A DNA stretch of 64,000 nt from Liolophura sinensis (GCF_032854445.1 NC_088295.1:40103385-40167384); one strand, 5' to 3'; positions 13,101 to 23,449 are shown, numbered from the stretch's first letter. Made by a program: numbers and translations. The notes: generated from the letters alone by a model not told the origin.

Positions 13101-16100
13101 AAACAATGCAAAGCTAGAAGGCCTCGGAGATTTTTAGTCTTCCAGTAGAAATAAACCTGTCTTGTTATACAATCAATGGAAACAGAAGCTCGGGTTGTTT
13201 TTGTGACATACACGCAAGTCCAAGTTTGCTAATGAGAGCAATTTGGCGACCGCGGTTTTTCGCTGGAAAAACGTCGGCGGTGAGGTTTAAAGGCGGCTGA
13301 GAACAGTGCACCTCGCCAGGTAAGTAACCAAGCTCCACGTAAGTCTGCACACCCTACCAGGAGGCAGATTCGAACATGAGACCTGCAGCCTGACCCTGGG
13401 TCACCTCCAAGTGGAAAAAATATCCCCACTCCAAATATTCCGCTGATGCTCTTAAGCATCCCTGCAAAAAACACTACAGAAAGAGTAAAACCAGAGCAGT
13501 GACGACCGTGGTATAGTTGGCAAGTGGTCACACATAACCAGTAAAATAGAGCCTCTTGATAGTTTTCCTCAGTTAGGGTTTTATTCTAATTGTTCATGTT
13601 AACGCCTAAAAAAATTAGCAAGATGCACGAAATATCATTTCCACGTTGTGTAGCTCTTTGCTAAAACAAAAACCCTTCATCGTATTGCAGAAAAAGTTAA
13701 TAACACCAACACATATGCCAGACCATGGGTGTTTCTATAATATCTGGTTGGTGTGCTCGTCCGTAGTGTGGAATTTTTCACCTGTATGACCATGATAGAC
13801 TTGCGACGTTTCCAGACAGACTTGGATAGAACCATACGACCCAATTAGGCCAGATAAAGTGTAATGTTTAAAAATACTTCTTGTCCATCCTCTAAACTTT
13901 TACATACATCTAACTAATCTAGCATGAACTTAGACTGATGTCTAACGCCATACCCACCAAGTTTTCATTTGGTTATGGCGGTCAGCTTTATAGGTGCCGG
14001 AAACCGGAAATCCCGGAAACTCCTCACTTCGCAGGATCTTCACTTCAGTCCACAGCCGAAACAACAAGAGCTGGATTTGAGCGCATGACCCACTCAAAAT
14101 ACAATTCAAAAAAGAAGTAAAACAAAAAATTACCAGTAAATCTAACCATTTAAATACCTTTCCTTTGTTTTCCCAAATAATTACACTCAAATATATAAAT
14201 ACTGTAGTGGGCATTTGTGCGCCACATCGATACATGTAGTATAAAGCACAATGACGTCACATGTAATTCCATAAATGCAAAGGACTGGTGAAGGTGCATT
14301 GTTTATATTGTTCGATCTTTTAAAAATAAACCCAATTATTCATACTTCTGGTGATAACCTTGGTTTTCAGAGGATTTCCCTGTGATGATAACCTTTGATT
14401 AAAATGGCCTCTCTTTTGACGGATTATATCTCATGCTTCACATCAGCCCTTCTTGTGACAACCCTTAGTTTCCATTAGTCTTCATTGTGCTGAATAAGTT
14501 TCCAGTGATCTTTCATGTGATGATTATCTTAGTTTGCAGTGGTCTTTCTTGCGGTGATTGCCTTAGTTCCCAGTGGTCTTTCTTGTGATGATAACCTTAG
14601 TTCCCGGTGGTATTTCTTGTGATAGTTACCTTAGTTCCCGGTAGTATTTCTTGTGATAATTACCTTAGTTTCTAACGGTCTTTCTTGTGATAATTACCTT
14701 TGTTTCTAACGGTCTTTCTTGTGATAATTACCTTTGTTTCCAGTGGTCTTCCTTGTGGTGATTACCTTAGTTCCCAATGGTCTTTCTTGTGATGATTACC
14801 TTAGTTACCAGTGGTATTTCTTGTGATAATTACCTTAGTTTCTAACGGTCTTTCTTGTGATAATTACCTTTGTTTCCAGTGGTATTTCTTGTAGTGATTA
14901 CCTTAGTTCCCAATGGTCTTTCTTGTGATGATTACCTTAGTTCCCAATGGTCTTCCTTGTGATAATTACCTTTGTTTCCAGTGGTATTTCTTGTGGTGAT
15001 TACCTTAGTTCCCAATGGTCTTTCTTGTGATGATAACCTTAGTTACCAGTAGTATTTCTTGTGATAATTACCTTAGTTTCTAACGGTCTTTCTTGTGATA
15101 ATTACCTTTGTTTCTAACGGTCTTTCTTGTGATAATTACCTTTGTTTCCAGTGGTCTTCCTTGTGGTGATTACCTTAGTTCCCAATGGTCTTTCTTGTGA
15201 TAATTACCTTTGTTTCCAAGGGTATTTCTTGTGATAGTTACCTTAGTTCCTAACAGTCTTTCTTGTGATAATTACCTTTGTTTCCAGTGGTCTTCCTTGT
15301 GATGATTACCTTAGTTCCCAATGGTCTTTCTTGTGATGATTACCTTAGTTCCCAGTAGTATTTCTTGTGAAAATTACCCTAGTTCCCAGTGGTCGTTCTT
15401 GTGATGATTATATTGGTTTCCACTGGTCTTCCTTATGATGATTGCCTTATACTTTTCAGTGGTTTCCTGAGATGATCAGCTTATATTTTTCAATGATATT
15501 TCTCCTGAGGATTACCGTAGTCTTTACAGATCTTTCTTGTGTTGACTACCTTAGTCTTCAGCGGTTTTTCTTGTTTCTCAGTCATGACATATTGCAGATA
15601 AGCTGTTTGGATGCTGATATATCTGCTGAAACTAAAAATTAATGTTCTCTTTATTCATCAAATTATTGTCTTTTCTTCACGTTTTCTTGGAACAGATGAT
15701 AAGTTGAAAAAAGTTCAAGTTTGTTGGAATAAAGCTATATGTCTGAAGGTTTTTCTTGTACATACCATCCTTATCAAGGTACAATGGATTTCTCCCAGGA
15801 AAAGTTGTCCTCTGGCAATATTACGGTAAAATGTGGCTCATTTTTATGATAATTTGCTGCTGACAGAGTGAACTACGTTGTATTTGCAGATATCGTTTGA
15901 AGCCACTCGAGGACCCGGATACAGAAGCGATATCGCCATTGATGACGTTGATATCTCAGATGGTCCGTGTTTAGGTAGGTGTCTTGCAGCATCCAGTTCC
16001 ATATGAAGCTCACTAAGTATCTTCCAAAAGGGTAATACTAGTAATTATATCATACAACACCCGGGTCAGTCGAATTGCATATGACAATATTGTTCTATGG

Positions 16101-19032
16101 TCTTATTACAGAAACTTATATAATAATTTCTATCAGGATATAATATAACTTACATAACCGGGAAATGTGTTCTTCACTTTACTTTACTGCTCAGTACTTT
16201 CCAATAACTTTTTACAATAACTTTTGTCAATACCTTCGCTTTTTTTTGCTGATTTATAGCTATTCCAGTTTATCAAATACAATGAGAGTTAATACATTAC
16301 AGGTTCCTCTGGAATTAGCTGTGACTTTGAGCTTGACTTTTGTGGATGGACAGACGACACAAATGACGATTTTGATTGGATACGAAACAGTGGCGCAACC
16401 GGAACTCCTGGGACTGGTCCAACTGGGGACCACACATCGTCTCGAGGTGAGGGATGGCCGTCTGAAACAGCACAGTGTTTGATTGGCCTAGTGTTGTGAA
16501 TCAATCTGGGGGCCTGGTGTGCCCATTGTAAGAACAAATAACAACACTAGGACTAATCGCAGTTGTATGCGGGACCATATGCAAGTCCATGAAAGCAATT
16601 TATTTCACTGGTTTGATTTGGGGTTTTACGCCTTTCTCGGAATCTTCCTTCCACTTATACAACAATAACCATGTTTAGGTCGAAAAAAGCGTGATAGATC
16701 TCAAGCTTAGTCTAAAACGCTGACGTACAGAAAAACTAGCCGTTGTTTCATGAGTGGCCTGTCAACATGATCTGATGATACCCAACATCCTTGTGTATGT
16801 TACTGGAACAGAAGTCATAGCGTCTCAGATAAGGGTTTCATCTTTATTATGAGGGTTCATACTGAGATGAACACTAGGTTCCTCTCTAAATTGGAACTGT
16901 TTTGATCACTTGTCTGCATAGTTTACGTGACAAATGGTTAGAAATTGAAAGTTGAATGGTGTGAACGTAATAGGCTAAATGTAGTGGTCATTCTGTTTCA
17001 CAAAGGAACTGCAAATTTCCTAAACAGTTTCCTATATTAGGGTAGGTCAGCATCCTATTTAAGCTGGGACTGTTTCTATCAGATTTCTGGTGCGCGTGGC
17101 AACGGATTGAAAAATAGTCAGTTTCAATGACGTGAACCACTTGTGAAAGAAATCAGTTCAACACAGGGATTTCCTTCTTGGTTGACGGGTGGTATACGAA
17201 TGTCTGTTTCGATCCATAGATTCAGATGTTATATACAGTTTCGGATGAAATACTTCCAATTTAATCTAGGGCTAAGTCGATCAGTAATACTAAGTTACAG
17301 TTCCAGAGTTTCCCACAAACAAGGCTGCGAAACCCGCGATGATGTGATGTGTTTCACTCATTTCTTGTTTCATTTTCATACAGGCTATTATATCTACATC
17401 GAAACATCCGCTCCGAGAATACAAGGCGAACATGCGAACCTTGCCTCGCCAGTGATTTTACCTCGGGCTCAGGGGTACTGCTTTAGTTTCTGGTACCATA
17501 TGTACGGTATGCACATACAGTCCCTTCGGATCAAGGTGGTCTCGGAAACTGGTCACACGTCCGAGATTTGGGAAATGGAAGGTGAAAAAGGCAACAGATG
17601 GACGAAAGAAGAGCTCAGTATTAATTACGCTATTGCACCATTTCAAGTAAGTATGTTTACTTAGCGTAAAAGTGTGTTGTTGAGGTTGGGCAGGGGGTGG
17701 AGGTGAGTCCGTAGTTTAACATTAATATTTGTACTTTTCACTTGCCGATCAGCATAAGACGATATGCTAGTCTCTGGTCGACCGGTTATCAGTATCACGC
17801 GACTGGGTGAGCTGTCGTACCTGGTATCCCTAGCATTGCATTTTTGTGAAGCAGTACAATAAATATGATGGCACCGAGAGCGTCGTGCAAAAAAATTTCA
17901 TCGCCATATGACTGAAATAGCGTTGAAATCCAAACAAACGTTTTTAATTTTTATAAAAGAATTAAGATAATTATTTAAAGTAACCGTGTAGTTGCGAGCA
18001 GCACGCACTTTGCTATTGAAAGAGACGTTGAACGACGTGCAGATAAAAAAACATTTTTTTCATATAAATGTTTTATGTACAAACAGCACTATGCAGAAAA
18101 CTTAAGCTGTGCTATTATGTTGAAGTATTCTGCTGTCATACCCAATGGTTGGTTATATGATTACGTTTTTCATCATTAACACAGAACTAACCATAGAAAA
18201 CTTGCTATGTATCGCTTACTATATGTACACTATACCTGTAAATGTATCAACACAAGTGGGTTCGTTTTAGTAACAGGGATGGTTCGACGTCCGCTGTAAA
18301 CTTCTCATCTTTCGTCACACGCAACTCCTTCCCTAGCCTCAGGTTCTTTTCGAGAATGAGAATTTTGTCCATGGGGTACAAATATGACTCCTTCAGCCAA
18401 GAGCCTTTCCCTCTAAAAACAACATTGGTTTAATTTTCGAAACGTCTGTTTTCCGTGAGCAAAACAAAAAGTGCAACACAAAGTGTATATTTATTTTTTT
18501 TTCTTTTTCTTTTTGATTGGAAATTGGGCACTGCAATGAATGAATAGACGTATAGATGAATGAGTATATTAATGAACGAATGTGGTTTATGTCCACTTCG
18601 GAGGTATTGCAGCCGGATCCTGGCGATGGGGCAGTGTATCTTGTAGCCAACACGAAATATCCTGAATATAAAACAAAACGTTACAATCGCATTCAAATAG
18701 AAATACGACATTACGAAATCTTGATTGTTGCGTACACGTATCCCAGGAACAAAATACTGGTCACCGATCAACTTTGACACATAAAAACAGCTTTGCCTTC
18801 ACACCTATAGATATGGGTCGTGAGTATGCGCGACTGTGTCAGAATTATGCTTAGTAACTTCCAACTATTTTAACAGTATTTAGTCATTAGTAGTAGTAAA
18901 CTGTAAAATTTATTTATTCATTTATTTTTATTTGTATATTTATTTTAGATCGTGCTTGAAGGAGAGGCAGGCCATTCGTATAGAGGCGATATAGCCATTG
19001 ATGACATTTCTCTCAGGCACGGGGCGTGCTAA
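934..19032 (+). CDS. Astacin metalloprotease with CCP and three MAM domains (5'-partial, 14 exons)
   Basis: Zinc endopeptidase of the astacin family (M12A), probably secreted, with C-terminal adhesion modules. Exons: 934-1109, 1566-1784, 2116-2292, 3179-3331, 5066-5168, 5399-5552, 6116-6224, 7727-7885, 9278-9354, 11231-11407, 15890-15974, 16303-16446, 17384-17646, 18949-19032. All phases join, giving about 693 codons. Domain order is catalytic domain (zinc helix, then Met-turn), one CCP, then MAM1, MAM2 and MAM3. Each domain starts at a phase-1 junction, typical of shuffled extracellular modules. The signal peptide, propeptide and N-terminal catalytic part lie outside the window. Meprins also join astacin to MAM, but with TRAF and EGF domains, which are absent here, so this is not a meprin orthologue. 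The substrate is unknown. A stop at 6299-6301 may end a shorter product, in which case the downstream MAM2-MAM3 exons could even be a separate unit. Confidence 0.85.
1085..1235 (+). repeat. Triplicated exon end and splice donor
   Basis: Three copies of a unit of about 57-62 bp start near 1085, 1142 and 1204, each with (A/G)TAATGTKGGATAACAT. The first holds the real exon end and donor. The second has lost the GT at that spot, and the third keeps CAAG|GTGAG but comes after an in-frame stop. Confidence 0.75.
1566..1784 (+). CDS. Astacin exon: Met-turn and end of the catalytic domain
   Basis: It encodes the second half of the astacin domain: the [10 protein letters not shown] Met-turn with its zinc-associated Tyr, an LSATD segment, and the closing KLYNC that ends the domain. 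Acceptor TTTAG, donor TGTA|GTAAGT, phases 1 and 1. Confidence 0.92.
2116..2292 (+). CDS. CCP (sushi) domain exon
   Basis: A single symmetrical phase 1-1 exon encodes one complement-control-protein module. Four Cys have the usual spacing ([24 protein letters not shown]), with the conserved Trp before the last Cys. Such modules normally serve in binding to partners outside the cell. Confidence 0.9.
3179..3331 (+). CDS. MAM1 exon 1
   Basis: N-terminal part of a MAM domain: [15 protein letters not shown], then DDLDFQW, and the TGPKEDHT motif. Acceptor TTATAG, donor TTTTG|GTACAG, phases 1 and 1. Confidence 0.88.
3370..3625 (+). mobile_element. Degenerate SINE with another head and the SINE-A tail
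   Basis: A tRNA-like GTTCGAATCC lies near 3431. The last 70 bp (CGCCGTCACATAAGCGAAAC, then CTTGAAAACGACG and CCAATCAATG) are a worn copy of the SINE-A tail, while the part between does not match SINE-A. Confidence 0.45.
4301..4387 (+). repeat. 43-bp tandem duplication
   Basis: Two near-identical units, each holding TCATCGATAGATCTGTCACT, lie side by side in the intron between MAM1 exons 1 and 2. Confidence 0.7.
4740..4878 (+). mobile_element. SINE-A, 5'-truncated
   Basis: It holds the body from CCTGCGGATGGTTGTGGG through TCCTACCATAATGCTGGCC to a tail of (AAAT)n. The tRNA head is missing, as expected from incomplete reverse transcription. Confidence 0.75.
5066..5168 (+). CDS. MAM1 exon 2, with a GC donor
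   Basis: It encodes [12 protein letters not shown] followed by ARLISPTLQ and ends in SSICMR, the middle of the MAM fold. Phase 1 in and phase 2 out join the neighbouring exons exactly. The only donor that keeps the frame is ATGAG|GCGAGT, so this would be a GC-AG intron. The exon lies in a short frame and is easy to miss. Confidence 0.75.
5399..5552 (+). CDS. MAM1 exon 3
   Basis: It encodes [17 protein letters not shown] and then [16 protein letters not shown], the conserved FWYHMYG-like strand and the following W region of MAM domains. Acceptor TTGCAG, donor CGAG|GTATGA, phase 0 at the end. Confidence 0.88.
6116..6224 (+). CDS. MAM1 exon 4, spliced form
   Basis: It encodes [19 protein letters not shown], the closing motif of a MAM domain, then ILSPCD. 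Splicing at CCCG|GTGACT leaves phase 1, which fits the MAM2 exon at 7727. The donor lacks the usual G at +5, so retention of this intron is plausible. Confidence 0.78.
6225..6301 (+). CDS. Possible alternative C-terminus after MAM1
   Basis: If the donor at 6225 is not used, the frame continues for 25 residues, rich in Pro, to a TAG at 6299-6301. An AATAAA follows about 500 bases later. This would give a short protein of astacin, CCP and MAM1. It is inferred from sequence only; no transcript can be seen. Confidence 0.45.
6806..6811 (+). terminator. AATAAA polyadenylation signal for the short astacin form
   Basis: A canonical hexamer lies about 505 bases after the TAG at 6301 and before the MAM2 exon. 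It could end a short transcript, but the hexamer is common in AT-rich DNA. Confidence 0.35.
7727..7885 (+). CDS. MAM2 exon 1
   Basis: It encodes [20 protein letters not shown] followed by WW, and the TGPEC motif, which starts a second MAM domain. Acceptor TTTCCCAG, donor CTGG|GTAAGT, phases 1 and 1. A longer open frame across the region (7541-7912) is in another phase and is not the gene. Confidence 0.88.
8555..8640 (+). repeat. tRNA-like SINE head
   Basis: GATGGCTGAGTGCTTAAGG resembles an A box and GGTTCAATCCC a B box, about 35 bp apart, as in Ser/Leu-type tRNAs. The cloverleaf is incomplete and the segment runs straight into a MITE-like element, so it is a SINE remnant and not a tRNA gene. 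Confidence 0.5.
8665..8905. mobile_element. MITE-like element, family E, copy 1
   Basis: About 240 bp with terminal inverted repeats of roughly 30 bp around CTGTTAAWTTTAACAG. The second half mirrors the first imperfectly (GAATGTATTCTGTTG against CAATAACAGAATACATTC). It has no coding capacity. Copies 2 and 3 are at about 20115 and 23450. Probably a non-autonomous DNA transposon; the superfamily is unknown. Confidence 0.65.
9278..9354 (+). CDS. MAM2 exon 2
   Basis: It encodes [19 protein letters not shown] and ends SPRLE, a textbook MAM segment. Acceptor TCTACAG, donor CGAG|GTAAGA, phase 1 in and phase 0 out. Confidence 0.9.
9395..9560. mobile_element. Joined fragments of SINE-B and SINE-A
   Basis: About 9410-9468 matches the SINE-B body (TTTTTCAGTCATGTGAC, then GAGTCATTAG). 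It passes directly into a SINE-A body fragment (CCGGCCGTACGTGGGAA, then GCGGATGGTCGTGGG). Both ends are eroded. Confidence 0.6.
9780..10054 (+). mobile_element. SINE-A, full length
   Basis: tRNA-derived SINE: the head reads GGGACCTCCCTGATCGAGGG, then GTTAGCACGCC, with a B-box-like GAGTTCAAGTCC. The body carries GCGGATGGTCGTGGGTTTCC and TCCCACCATAATGCTGGCC, and the tail is (AAAT)n. It is flanked by an 8-bp direct repeat TACTGTTT (9772-9779 and 10055-10062), which fits LINE-type target-primed insertion. Confidence 0.85.
10055..10375 (+). repeat. Tandem repeat of about 130 bp into which SINE-A inserted
   Basis: AAGCAACATTTT recurs near 10069, 10202 and 10339, and TTGAATAACGT-like sequence near 9754, 10150 and 10283. 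Roughly 2.5 units are present. The SINE at 9780 splits the first one. Confidence 0.55.
10895..11010 (+). repeat. Degenerate SINE-A tail
   Basis: TCCTCCGCCGATAAATATGA followed by ATAATTCTTGAGTATATG and CAATCAACCAATC is a worn form of the SINE-A 3' region. The sequence upstream of it is not recognisable. Confidence 0.4.
11231..11407 (+). CDS. MAM2 exon 3
   Basis: It encodes [18 protein letters not shown], then [19 protein letters not shown], the central strands of MAM2. Acceptor TTGTAACAG, donor TCAG|GTAAAC, 59 whole codons. Confidence 0.9.
11565..11728 (-). repeat. Dispersed repeat family C, reverse copy
   Basis: About 160 bp, from the reversed form of a TTCATGTAAATGC segment to CTCTGGTTTTACTCTCT. 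It matches the copies at 13480, 23828 and 25447. No coding capacity; type unknown. Confidence 0.55.
12870..13125 (+). repeat. Dispersed repeat family C, partial copy
   Basis: It shares TGTTCATGTAAATG, a GCGTAAGCAGAATTA segment and ATGAAAACAATGCAAAG with the copy at 23828-24115. The first part is eroded. Confidence 0.5.
13480..13690 (+). repeat. Dispersed repeat family C copy
   Basis: AGAGTAAAACCAGAGCAGTG, then CAAGTGGTCAC, GCCTCTTGATAG and ATTGTTCATG follow in the same order as in the copy at 23828. Confidence 0.55.
14345..15560 (+). repeat. 34-bp minisatellite, about 35 copies
   Basis: Units of about 34 bp are built on TCTTTCTTGTGATGATTACC with a variable TTAGTTCCCAATGG part. Units at both ends are degenerate and the middle is more uniform. 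It lies in the intron before MAM2 exon 4, ending about 330 bp before that exon. The array has many stops and is not coding. Confidence 0.88.
15890..15974 (+). CDS. MAM2 exon 4
   Basis: It encodes [20 protein letters not shown] and then DGPCL, the closing strand of MAM2. Acceptor TTTGCAG, donor TTAG|GTAGGT, phase 1 out. It follows a 4.5-kb intron that holds the 34-bp minisatellite. Confidence 0.9.
16303..16446 (+). CDS. MAM3 exon 1
   Basis: It encodes [20 protein letters not shown], then DWIR and TGPTGDHT, the start of MAM3. Acceptor ATTACAG, donor CGAG|GTGAGG, phases 1 and 1. Confidence 0.9.
17384..17646 (+). CDS. MAM3 exons 2 and 3 fused in one exon
   Basis: A single exon covers what is two exons in MAM1 and MAM2: [19 protein letters not shown], then [11 protein letters not shown] and the NRW region, ending APFQ. 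Acceptor ATACAG, donor TCAA|GTAAGT. The intron between the two halves is absent in MAM3, so the three MAM domains differ in gene structure. Confidence 0.9.
18949..19032 (+). CDS. MAM3 last exon and stop
   Basis: It encodes [20 protein letters not shown] and ends RHGAC with a TAA, closing MAM3 without any transmembrane segment or GPI signal. In this form the protein would be secreted, not membrane-bound. An AATAAA follows at 19132. Confidence 0.9.
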   Translation: MVLEGEAGHSYRGDIAIDDISLRHGAC

Positions 19033-19131
19033 GTGCGGACGACAGGACCTATGTCTGTTTCTCGTCTCGCGGTTTTTTCTAGGGTGATTTGGAATTTTTA
19101 TAAGGTGTTTTTTATCAATTTTTGCCAACAC

Positions 19132-19137
19132 AATAAA
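19132..19137 (+). terminator. AATAAA polyadenylation signal for the astacin gene
   Basis: A canonical hexamer 100 bases after the TAA is well placed to end the full-length transcript. Confidence 0.6.
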
Positions 19138-20114
19138 ACCTCTTCAGGACAGTATATATTTCGAAGAAGATGTCTTGGAAGTTACCATGACAACAGCATT
19201 AAGCTTGCTCAAGTTCCGTTGGGTAAAAATCGATTTTTTTTTTGTGTATGTAACTGAGGTTTGTATATGTATGTGTGAAATCGAAACCAACAAAGATTGC
19301 TCAGTTTTTGTTCAGTATTTTTGTAGAAGATTTATCGGTAAACACCAAATCCATTCAGTTTCAAAAAAGCCGGAAACATAGTAACTAGGCTTTTTATTTT
19401 TCGAATAGTTCCGTGGCTCTTGCATGCATTCTGTATCAGTTGGTGATGCCTTGGGGTCATAGGTATAGGCAGATTCACACGGTTATGTCAGTGATTGTCT
19501 TTCAAGGCTATCCCCAGAGGTAATGCTTTGCAACTGCTTAGGTGATTTTGAGTCAAAAACAAAAATAGGCCTATAAGCTGTGCACCGTTATTGTCATATT
19601 ATCTTGGATATCCATTGACTACTAAGTGTCACAAAGTGTTCACGGTAGAGGCTCACGTTTATGATAACATTAGCTTTAACTTGCTTTGGATAATTTGTGC
19701 TCATAACTGTATACTGCAGTAATAAATATCTTCAGAAAATGGCCCATTTGATTTGGTGAGGGAATGATGTAAGTATAGAGGCTAAAATGCCATAGGTCCC
19801 AATATGATAATCTAACATCGTAACACCGATGAAATAGTGAGACTACTATCATTTTTTGGCCAAAAAAAAGAAGAGAGAGAGAGACGCCTATTGACCCTAT
19901 GCTACGATATAAGAAAATTGTACGTAATGTCAATAACTAGCATTATCCATCAGTTACACTTGTTTTCCAGCAATCTCTATGGCTGTCATGGTCATATAAA
20001 TCAGTTATCCACATGATCTTACCTTAAATTTAAGTTTAAATATGTTTAAATGGACTTTATGGCCATTGCATTCGCGTTTGGAAAAAGATAAACAAAACTT
20101 TAGAGATACACTAA

Positions 20115-20355
20115 AAAAATTAAGCTGCTAATTTTAACAGAAAATCTGTTGTCTGAGTGATGATAGAATGTACTCTGTTATTCCAGCAGATTGTTCTGTT
20201 AAATATTACACACATAATCAATTACTTGAGCATAAAGATTCTATCAGACTAATAGCACATTGTGTTGAATATGACAGAATATTATGTTATAATAACAGAA
20301 TGCATTCTAGTACTCAGACAAAAGACTTTCTGCTAAAATTAACAGATTAATTTTT
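20115..20355. mobile_element. MITE-like element, family E, copy 2
   Basis: Same structure as the element at 8665: TAATTTTAACAGAAAATCTG at the left and the matching inverted AGACTTTCTGCTAAAATTAA at the right, with AGAATGTACTCTGTTAT and its mirror inside. Confidence 0.65.
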
Positions 20356-22117
20356 TGAATGTATATTTAAATCATTTGGACATCATTAAATGCACCTTAA
20401 AACTGCTCTGAGGATCTGAGACTCTTTCCATGATGGAGTGTATCAGTGCTTTTTAAGGTATTTTTTTCCGAATATATCAATTAATTGCGCTTATTTATTG
20501 CATCAATTTCCATGTAGTTTAAGTCAGCATGGGTAAATATTTGTGAACAAATACGATAAAAAATGTGAGATTTAATACCACTTTTAAGTACCACTTTTAA
20601 GTGTTAAAGTTCTATAAACAGTAGCTGATACCATATGTTTACATTTACGTGACACTACAATCCGTAATTCACTATAATTTTATTTGCTTAATATTTTATG
20701 TATACCAGCGTTTATCTTATTCCTTTAACAGCGGATCTGTGTTTGATCAAACGTGTAAATATTATATCATGCTCTATGTTGTGTTGTATGACATTAATTT
20801 TTTACGATGTACATTATAATTAACATTAATAATAATTATAATAGTAATGACATTGTTACTATTTTCGTCTTCAAAAGAGACGTACCATATTGTCCAGTTT
20901 TTTCTTTATACTTAATTGTCAAAATAGTTTATATAATTTGTGAAAAGCATCAGGAATATTAATATTTATTCATGCCATGAGTCGTGTATATTTTCTTCTA
21001 GATGTCATGATTACGCATGTCATGGGCTAAAACTAGACAAAATAACTATTCGCCCGTAACACCACAATCACCGATGAGGTCGCGTGCTCGATTTCAGGTC
21101 TCGTCAGCTTGGCTGGGGCTGTATGCCAGGATGTTACGCCGGTATCTGGCAACTGATGCAATCGTTTCATCTCGGCTCTGTCCGCTTTATTCCGTTCATA
21201 AATCTGATGCTGCTTGATGGTCATGGCTCAACCCGGGGGCTTAGGCGATATATTCATCGTCTTGAATTAGATCGTCACGTTGGATATATGAACTGAGATA
21301 CATATTCTGTTATCGACAACTTATATTGTAGCATGCTACACGATTTGAATATTGATTTCACTCATTCGCCTACAACATAGCTTGCGTCTTTCCATCATCA
21401 CTGAAAACTGCTTCTCTTTGCATCATTCCGTCCTAGTTTCGTACTATAGATGCTTTCTTAGTTCTTGGTTGTTTGCTTTATGCGTCGTTTTGGGAATTGG
21501 CCTTACGATTATTGACCTGGTACTTCCTTACTGGTTGACATCTGGTATACGAATGTATGTTTCGACGCATAAAAAAAGCATTGTTCAGTACAGCGTTAAC
21601 ATCTTTTAGATATATAAACAAATAAGTAAGTAAATAAATCTTATACCATTCATTCACTCTCCGGGTGAAAGGTTAAACTTATTGAATTACTTTATGATTT
21701 TACCTCTTCATTTATACATGGACGAAGTCTTGACTCTACACCAGGATACAATCCAGACAAGTGTAAAAAAAACTACCTTGCTTCACAATGTGGACACAGG
21801 CACATTGTATATTACGTTAAAGGATGTGCGTTTTAAGCGGTCAACGAATTGGTTATGCTACATCGACCTGGCAAGTCCGTTTCACAGCCAACGACTCGTC
21901 TGCGCATGTCTGTTGAGTGGGTTCTGCATGTATGTAGCCATGTGTCACGTGTTTTATATGGTAGTTTTTGTGTTTGGAGTTCAATTGATAATCCGTCCAT
22001 TGTCAAAAGGAAATACTACGTTAAATCGAACGCTGACTCTTTCAAATAGTTTGCAACCCTTAAACTGCTTGTACATCATCTCTGTCAAGATGAAAGCGCA
22101 ATTTTTTTAACTATAGT

Positions 22118-22572
22118 GCAGTGCCCATTTGCGACCTAATTTGCACTCGCTATCATACTCCTAACAGCGCATGCGTCGCCTTCTACCTTTCGCTTAACAT
22201 CACTGCCACCACTAGTCAATTTGGTACAGAAATCTCGAACAACGCCGAGGTCACTGGTAATGAGGCAGGAAGTGATGTCTCGAAATACGCTCAATCTGTC
22301 TCAACCTCTGTCTCTAACAACACTTTATACACATGCATTCTCTTTATGTACAGTATGTACAAAATGATTCTAACTACAACCTAAAACAATTTTATTGGTG
22401 GATGCTGATTAAACAGTTCCGCGGGAGAGCAGACGTGATGAGGCTAAGCCTAAACAAGCCTACGTGCGTCACACAGGCTCCAAAGGTAGTTGTCTAGTGG
22501 TGGTAGTGATGTACAGCGAAAGGTAGAAAGCGACACAAGCTGTAAGGAGTATGGTTTGCAATAGGCATTTTT
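22118..22572. mobile_element. Element of about 450 bp with long inverted repeats
   Basis: The left arm (about 22120-22217, holding CCTTCTACCTTTCGCTTAAC and CACTGCCACCACTAG) is matched in reverse by the right arm (about 22489-22570, holding CTAGTGGTGGTAGTGATG and AGCGAAAGGTAGAAAGCGAC). Identity is roughly 80% by eye. The central part is unique. Likely a non-autonomous DNA transposon. A small ORF across the left arm has no recognisable domain. Confidence 0.55.
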
Positions 22573-23449
22573 TTCCAATTTCCGACATTACACTCTCTTG
22601 GAACCTCAGTAAATACACTCAGCAATCGTCAAGTCAACTGGGTCGATGAATAAAACTGTTCTAAAACTGAACGAAGATAAACTAACGAGAGGCCGGTTGC
22701 GTGTGACTATCACAATTATCAAGACTCCTTAGTCTTTTATAAAGTGTGCAGTCGATCGGATGAAAGTGTGTCGAGAAAATCAAAGGACAAAAGATATACA
22801 AAGATTTCTTTCTTTAGAGTCAGATGCGACTAAAATTCTGCTTCCCGTGTGCTTGTTGAGGGGCCAAATGCAGCATCACGACGGGTCACAAAGAGAAAAT
22901 AATTGTCGTTCTCGTCAGGTTTTGGATTGAGATTCTCGTTCACATCACGTTATATCGCGGGACTAAGGGACGTAATTTACACAACTTCGCTAGTCCCTTC
23001 CTGAGCCACTCTTTTGTACTTCATTTATTTACTAGGAACTTCAGAGAACCGCATATTTCAGCATAATTATAGCCTCTGCCAGACTTCCGTCAGAAATTTG
23101 CCGCATCGTCGTCGAGCTATGCCAGTGATTTTATTTACGACAGCTGTGGTGTTATATGGCTTCAGGAAACTATCGCAAGTAATTGACGAACTTTACTGAC
23201 GACGCCTATAGTCTCACCAGCAGAAGTGCATGTGCACAACATTGCTGAAAGGCAAGTGAGCTGCCACCAGCTCATTCTGACTGATGAACTCCTTACTTAG
23301 CGCTCAGAATCTGTCCCATGTAGCTCCTTGTCGCAAAACTTCACTAATCAAACCCGTCCATGTATTTGGTGTGCATGGAAAATTTTATCCCAACCATCAT
23401 TACAACACATGCGCATTGACTATGGACAGGCACAACACTCAAAGAAATA

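Noticed and set aside
14345-15560. CRISPR array
   Set aside because: Repeats are directly tandem without unique spacers, in an animal gene intron.
16289-16537. Minus-strand ORF across the MAM3 first exon
   Set aside because: Antisense shadow of a clear MAM exon.
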